DNA from: a virus
Virus record (IMG/VR): IMGVR_UViG_3300025872_000394
Coordinates: 1-20,442 of that record
Length of the DNA: 20,442 bases
Direction: 5' to 3' (one strand)
Shown: in pieces, positions 17,719 to 20,442 of the stretch
Numbering within the stretch: position 1 is the stretch's first letter
Layout: every line of letters begins with the position of its first letter
The notes under the pieces: generated by a model
Databases searched by the model: none
What the model saw: only the letters and a program-made list of their open reading frames with translations
Told to the model about the DNA's origin: nothing
Made by a program: the position numbers and the translations under genes

Positions 17719-19566
17719 TTACTTATTCCTTTGTCTTGTCTTAACGTACATATTTCCCTTACCTTCGATGTAATAAATTCCACCTATCGGAATTTCGCTT
17801 AACTCTGCTTGTCTTTTACTTTTAAAAGTTCGTATTCCCATATTATCTACCGTAGGATAATCTGTTTGGGCTGCCCGTTCGGTTAATGCGCTTGGAACAA
17901 ACGAAAGCTGTTTAGTAATTTCCTTTTTAATCTCTTCTTTAAATTGTCTTTCATTCCTTTGAATCTCATCCTTTGACAACGGCCGCCCTGCGTTCATTTC
18001 AGAGGGCATATACGGTGCTCTCATTCCGAAACAATTAGTATCTAAATACAACTTAAAGTCGCAAACCTCAACACTCCTACATTCAAGGCCACCGCCACCG
18101 CCTCCAGGATCGCACATGAGCATAACATAAGCTGGTGTGCAATCGCCATCCCACGGCGCAGGTAAACTTCCACAATTGAAAAATTCACTTGATGCCACTC
18201 GAACACATGAACCCTCTTTAAACGCTAAGATTGAATCCGGATCGCTTGTTCCAGAATTAAAAATCTGTCGCATATCTTCGCAATCCGTAATAAAATTACT
18301 GCCTGAAACCCTTTGACAGCTTCCTGTTCCTGTATTCAATGTTAAAATAAAATCCCCTGCATCCAATGTACCACCGGCACTAAATATGGATGCAATCGTG
18401 TCACAGTTAACAGTTGCCGCACCTGGAAATGGAATTTTGACACATTCGCCCCCGTTATCTGCGTATATTGAATCAGCAGTCGAAGCCGGACTAAATAAAG
18501 CATTAAGACTATCGCAATTGAAGTCTAACATTACGGCCTCTCCATACATTCCTTCGCTTCCGCAATATAATTTAGTAAACCCTGGGGGCGGGACAGGGTC
18601 CATAATAGGCGAAGCAATTATATCCCCTGCATCAATCGAAACGTCTATACAATTAGTTGCCCTTGTTGATATTTCTACTTTAAAACAATTTTCGCCACGC
18701 AAAATAAATGCAATGTCATCTTCCATTAATTCGCTCTCCTCTTGTATTTCCTGCAAAATTCCGCAAATATCAATGTAAATAGAATCTGTTAAAACGCAAT
18801 CACCATTAGGCAAAATAGTAACATACTTTTGCCCTGCTTCCGTGTTTGCATCTTCTAATAAATTCAATGCTTCACATAAAATGCCTTCATTAAGACAAGC
18901 TAAAACGCTATCGCAAAGGAATGTATTAACACAAGCTGCCACGCTATCACAATTTAGTGGTGGTATTGACCCGTTTATGCCTCCTTTAATTACACACGTA
19001 TCAACTGGTGTACCATCCCAATCAGTTAAAGCAAACGTACTATCATTAATGCAATTGAGCATATAGCCGTACTGAAAATTAGTTCCATTCTCATTTATCA
19101 ATGTGTAACTTCCGTCTGCATTATTTACAAGTCTGACAGTGTCCCCAACACCCGTAATCAAATTAAGATCGTAAAGCCTACAATTATTTGACTGATTGAC
19201 ACCTACTAATTTATCCCCTGTGCCGTAACTTTCGTTTCCGAATGTTCCTAAAACTTCGCACAAAACTCCACCTGTTAAACAATCTCCAACGCTATCACAA
19301 TTAAAGCCGCCTCCACCGCCACCACCATCACCACCATAATTGTTTATAATGTCGATTAAGTCCTGGATGCTTATACAGATAGTTAGTTTGCCTGTCGTAT
19401 CTGTCATCCTGAACATTGAATCCAGCTTTACCCCTGCCGTGTCCTGGCATCCGTAAAGTTGCTTAAAGGAAATTCCTTTTCCGTCATTCTCATAAGTTTG
19501 TGAAAATGACACATTCGCTGCAAACATTAGGCAGCCTATAAAGATTATTTTATTTAACATCCGCAT
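17719..19566 (-). CDS. Exported Cys-repeat protein, possible fibre or adhesin
   Basis: This is a 615-residue protein with a Sec signal peptide (MLNKIIFIGCLMFAANVSFS, cut before QTYEND). An FIGC lipobox-like site is an alternative reading. A Gly run (about 79-87) leads into cysteine-bounded modules. In the N-terminal half, CDSV..C..GxLCExL units recur (90-, 206-, 218-). In the C-terminal half, three modules of about 35-40 residues (351-, 388-, 429-) share CD/CE-x-IF-x-SG and G-x-C-(V/Q)-(R/K). A Gly-rich linker (488-493), a charged helix (532-553) and the end IPIGGIYYIEGKGN follow. It overlaps the upstream gene by 13 bases; ATG at 19560 is an equally good start. A surface or fibre role is inferred only. 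Confidence 0.7.
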   Translation of the reverse strand: MRMLNKIIFIGCLMFAANVSFSQTYENDGKGISFKQLYGCQDTAGVKLDSMFRMTDTTGKLTICISIQDLIDIINNYGGDGGGGGGGFNCDSVGDCLTGGVLCEVLGTFGNESYGTGDKLVGVNQSNNCRLYDLNLITGVGDTVRLVNNADGSYTLINENGTNFQYGYMLNCINDSTFALTDWDGTPVDTCVIKGGINGSIPPLNCDSVAACVNTFLCDSVLACLNEGILCEALNLLEDANTEAGQKYVTILPNGDCVLTDSIYIDICGILQEIQEESELMEDDIAFILRGENCFKVEISTRATNCIDVSIDAGDIIASPIMDPVPPPGFTKLYCGSEGMYGEAVMLDFNCDSLNALFSPASTADSIYADNGGECVKIPFPGAATVNCDTIASIFSAGGTLDAGDFILTLNTGTGSCQRVSGSNFITDCEDMRQIFNSGTSDPDSILAFKEGSCVRVASSEFFNCGSLPAPWDGDCTPAYVMLMCDPGGGGGGLECRSVEVCDFKLYLDTNCFGMRAPYMPSEMNAGRPLSKDEIQRNERQFKEEIKKEITKQLSFVPSALTERAAQTDYPTVDNMGIRTFKSKRQAELSEIPIGGIYYIEGKGNMYVKTRQRNK

Positions 19567-20105
19567 GGTGTATCTGTATTTGGATTATCTGATCCGTTTG
19601 TTGTACAAAATCCTGAACCTATTAAAATATTGGGTCTGAATCTTACCGAAATTGTGCATGGTAGTTCTGCTGTTCCCATTTCTTTAGGGCTTCCGTTTTC
19701 ATCGAAAAACTCAATACGGTAATTATTAGCATCGAAATTTGCCCCGTTCCATTGAATTTCATACGTGAACGGGTCCATGCCAGTTGCCATATATCCGCCC
19801 TCAATTTTTTGTCCGTTCCAATAAAGTTCAAAGAAAGCATATTGGTTGTTGTCAGTTGGGTAAACGTATGTTTGCCCTGTTAATGGGTCAACAAAGGGCA
19901 AATCAATCTCGGTTTCGCCCGTTAAAATCCAAGACCACATAACCGGTTTACCAGGAATAGTAAAGGTCAAAAAACCTTTGATCCATTCAAGTATTTTCCG
20001 TACAGTTATCCAATTGTTTCTTAGCCCATTTTTAGTTAGCTTTCCACAATTATCAGGTACTTCGATTGTTGTATTTGCTAAAGCAGCGCACGTATTTACG
20101 GCCAT
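19554..20105 (-). CDS. Hypothetical, possibly structural protein, 183 aa
   Basis: This protein has a helical N-terminal part (KNGLRNNWITVRKILEWI), then a strand-rich region with many aromatic residues (YAFFELYWNGQKIEGG, TYEIQWNGANFDANNY, YRIEFFDENG). It ends in a Cys-containing tail (GSGFCTTNGS, PCGC). There is no signal peptide, unlike its downstream neighbour. The beta-rich fold and the location before the repeat protein would suit a tail or fibre component, but I do not recognise a family. Confidence 0.65.
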   Translation of the reverse strand: MAVNTCAALANTTIEVPDNCGKLTKNGLRNNWITVRKILEWIKGFLTFTIPGKPVMWSWILTGETEIDLPFVDPLTGQTYVYPTDNNQYAFFELYWNGQKIEGGYMATGMDPFTYEIQWNGANFDANNYRIEFFDENGSPKEMGTAELPCTISVRFRPNILIGSGFCTTNGSDNPNTDTPCGC

Positions 20106-20115
20106 ATCTTAAAAT

Positions 20116-20442
20116 TTAGAAAGTTGAACAAATTTTAATAGTACTTCCATCTTCTGCTAATTCACTTCCGCAAATTTCCTGTGCTGTAACCTCGTCTTGA
20201 TCCACTTCAAAGAATATTCCTGTCGTTAATCTAAAATGCTTATAAATCGTTTGAGTTTCATCACATTCGTTTATTGTGTATTCTAACGCACACCCATCCG
20301 GTTGCAATATCTGAAAATTAATAAGTGCATCTTCATTCAGTATGTTAGCAAATTTTAAAGGCTCTCCAATGTCAAATATTCCCTTTACTGAATAAATTTT
20401 GCCCCTGAAATTTGCGTAAAATATATGTTGCCCTGCTTGTAC
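20116..20442 (-). CDS. Hypothetical protein, 5' end beyond window
   Basis: The frame is open without a stop to the right edge (108 codons visible), so this is the C-terminal part of a longer gene; a TTG at 20307 is not the true start. Visible sequence includes IYSVKGIFDIGEP, a Cys-containing middle (DGCALEYTINECDE) and the end STIKICSTF. It is strand-rich and acidic, and its cysteines echo those in the next two genes. It ends ten bases before the next start. A structural role is possible by position. Confidence 0.7.
   Translation of the reverse strand, partial: VQAGQHIFYANFRGKIYSVKGIFDIGEPLKFANILNEDALINFQILQPDGCALEYTINECDETQTIYKHFRLTTGIFFEVDQDEVTAQEICGSELAEDGSTIKICSTF

Noticed and set aside
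18386-18778. Plus-strand open frame of 130 codons
   Set aside because: It is antisense to the repeat protein and reflects its biased composition; no start context and no plausible neighbours on that strand.
17719-19566. Cys/Gly-rich repeats as a CRISPR array or DNA satellite
   Set aside because: Repeats are at protein level with variable spacing and divergent DNA; no regular repeat-spacer pattern exists anywhere in the window.
19643-19840. Second minus-strand frame within 19554-20105
   Set aside because: It is nested out of frame inside a longer gene with better composition and exact junctions.
20116-20307. 63-codon gene starting at 20307
   Set aside because: The start would be a TTG within an open frame that continues to the window edge, so this is the tail of a longer gene.

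Overview
The window is a segment of a double-stranded DNA bacteriophage (free phage or prophage) that probably infects a Bacteroidota host. Every gene I can support lies on the minus strand, packed head to tail with TAATG, ATGA and GTGA start/stop overlaps. The host inference rests on AT-rich sequence, A-rich leaders without Shine-Dalgarno sites, several intergenic TAnnTTTG boxes (the Bacteroidota -7 element), and signal peptides ending in SFGQ or SFSQ. I see no integrase, repressor or portal gene here, so lifestyle cannot be judged.

In order of transcription (right to left): (1) 20442-17063 holds an edge-truncated gene, a Cys-containing protein, a 615-aa exported-looking protein with cysteine-bounded repeats, a holin-like membrane protein and a small secreted protein. 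(2) 16993-15489 holds a lysozyme-like lytic enzyme followed by a calcineurin-like phosphoesterase. (3) 15488-15141 is the only gene-free stretch over 300 bp; it carries a large inverted repeat, a pair of direct repeats and promoter-like boxes. (4) 15140-10386 is the recombination block: small unknown genes, a Rad52-like annealing protein, a PD-(D/E)XK exonuclease, a winged-helix protein, a NinG-like endonuclease and a conserved unknown. (5) 10214-6090 is the replication and DNA-modification block: a helicase-methyltransferase fusion, a MazG-like protein, a replisome-organiser-like protein and an unknown partner. (6) 6078-4420 holds a ribbon-helix-helix protein, two very short membrane peptides, a tRNA with CAU anticodon, an AlkB-like dioxygenase and a protein with an SSB-like tail. 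(7) 4439-3024 is a tightly coupled cassette of two paralogous cysteine-rich lipoproteins and several tiny membrane or exported proteins. (8) 3011-1 holds an unknown protein, a putative small terminase, a small basic protein, the large terminase and the start of another gene.

The strongest candidate for something undescribed is the lipoprotein/membrane micro-cassette (3644-4439, extending to 3024). Four of its members or near neighbours are under 45 residues, and I found them by reading the gaps. Other points worth attention are the phage tRNA bounded by hairpins and lacking a 1:72 pair, the repeat architecture of the exported 615-aa protein, and two structured leaders (7637-7700 and 10802-10877). 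All functions are inferred by reading motifs; no database search was run.
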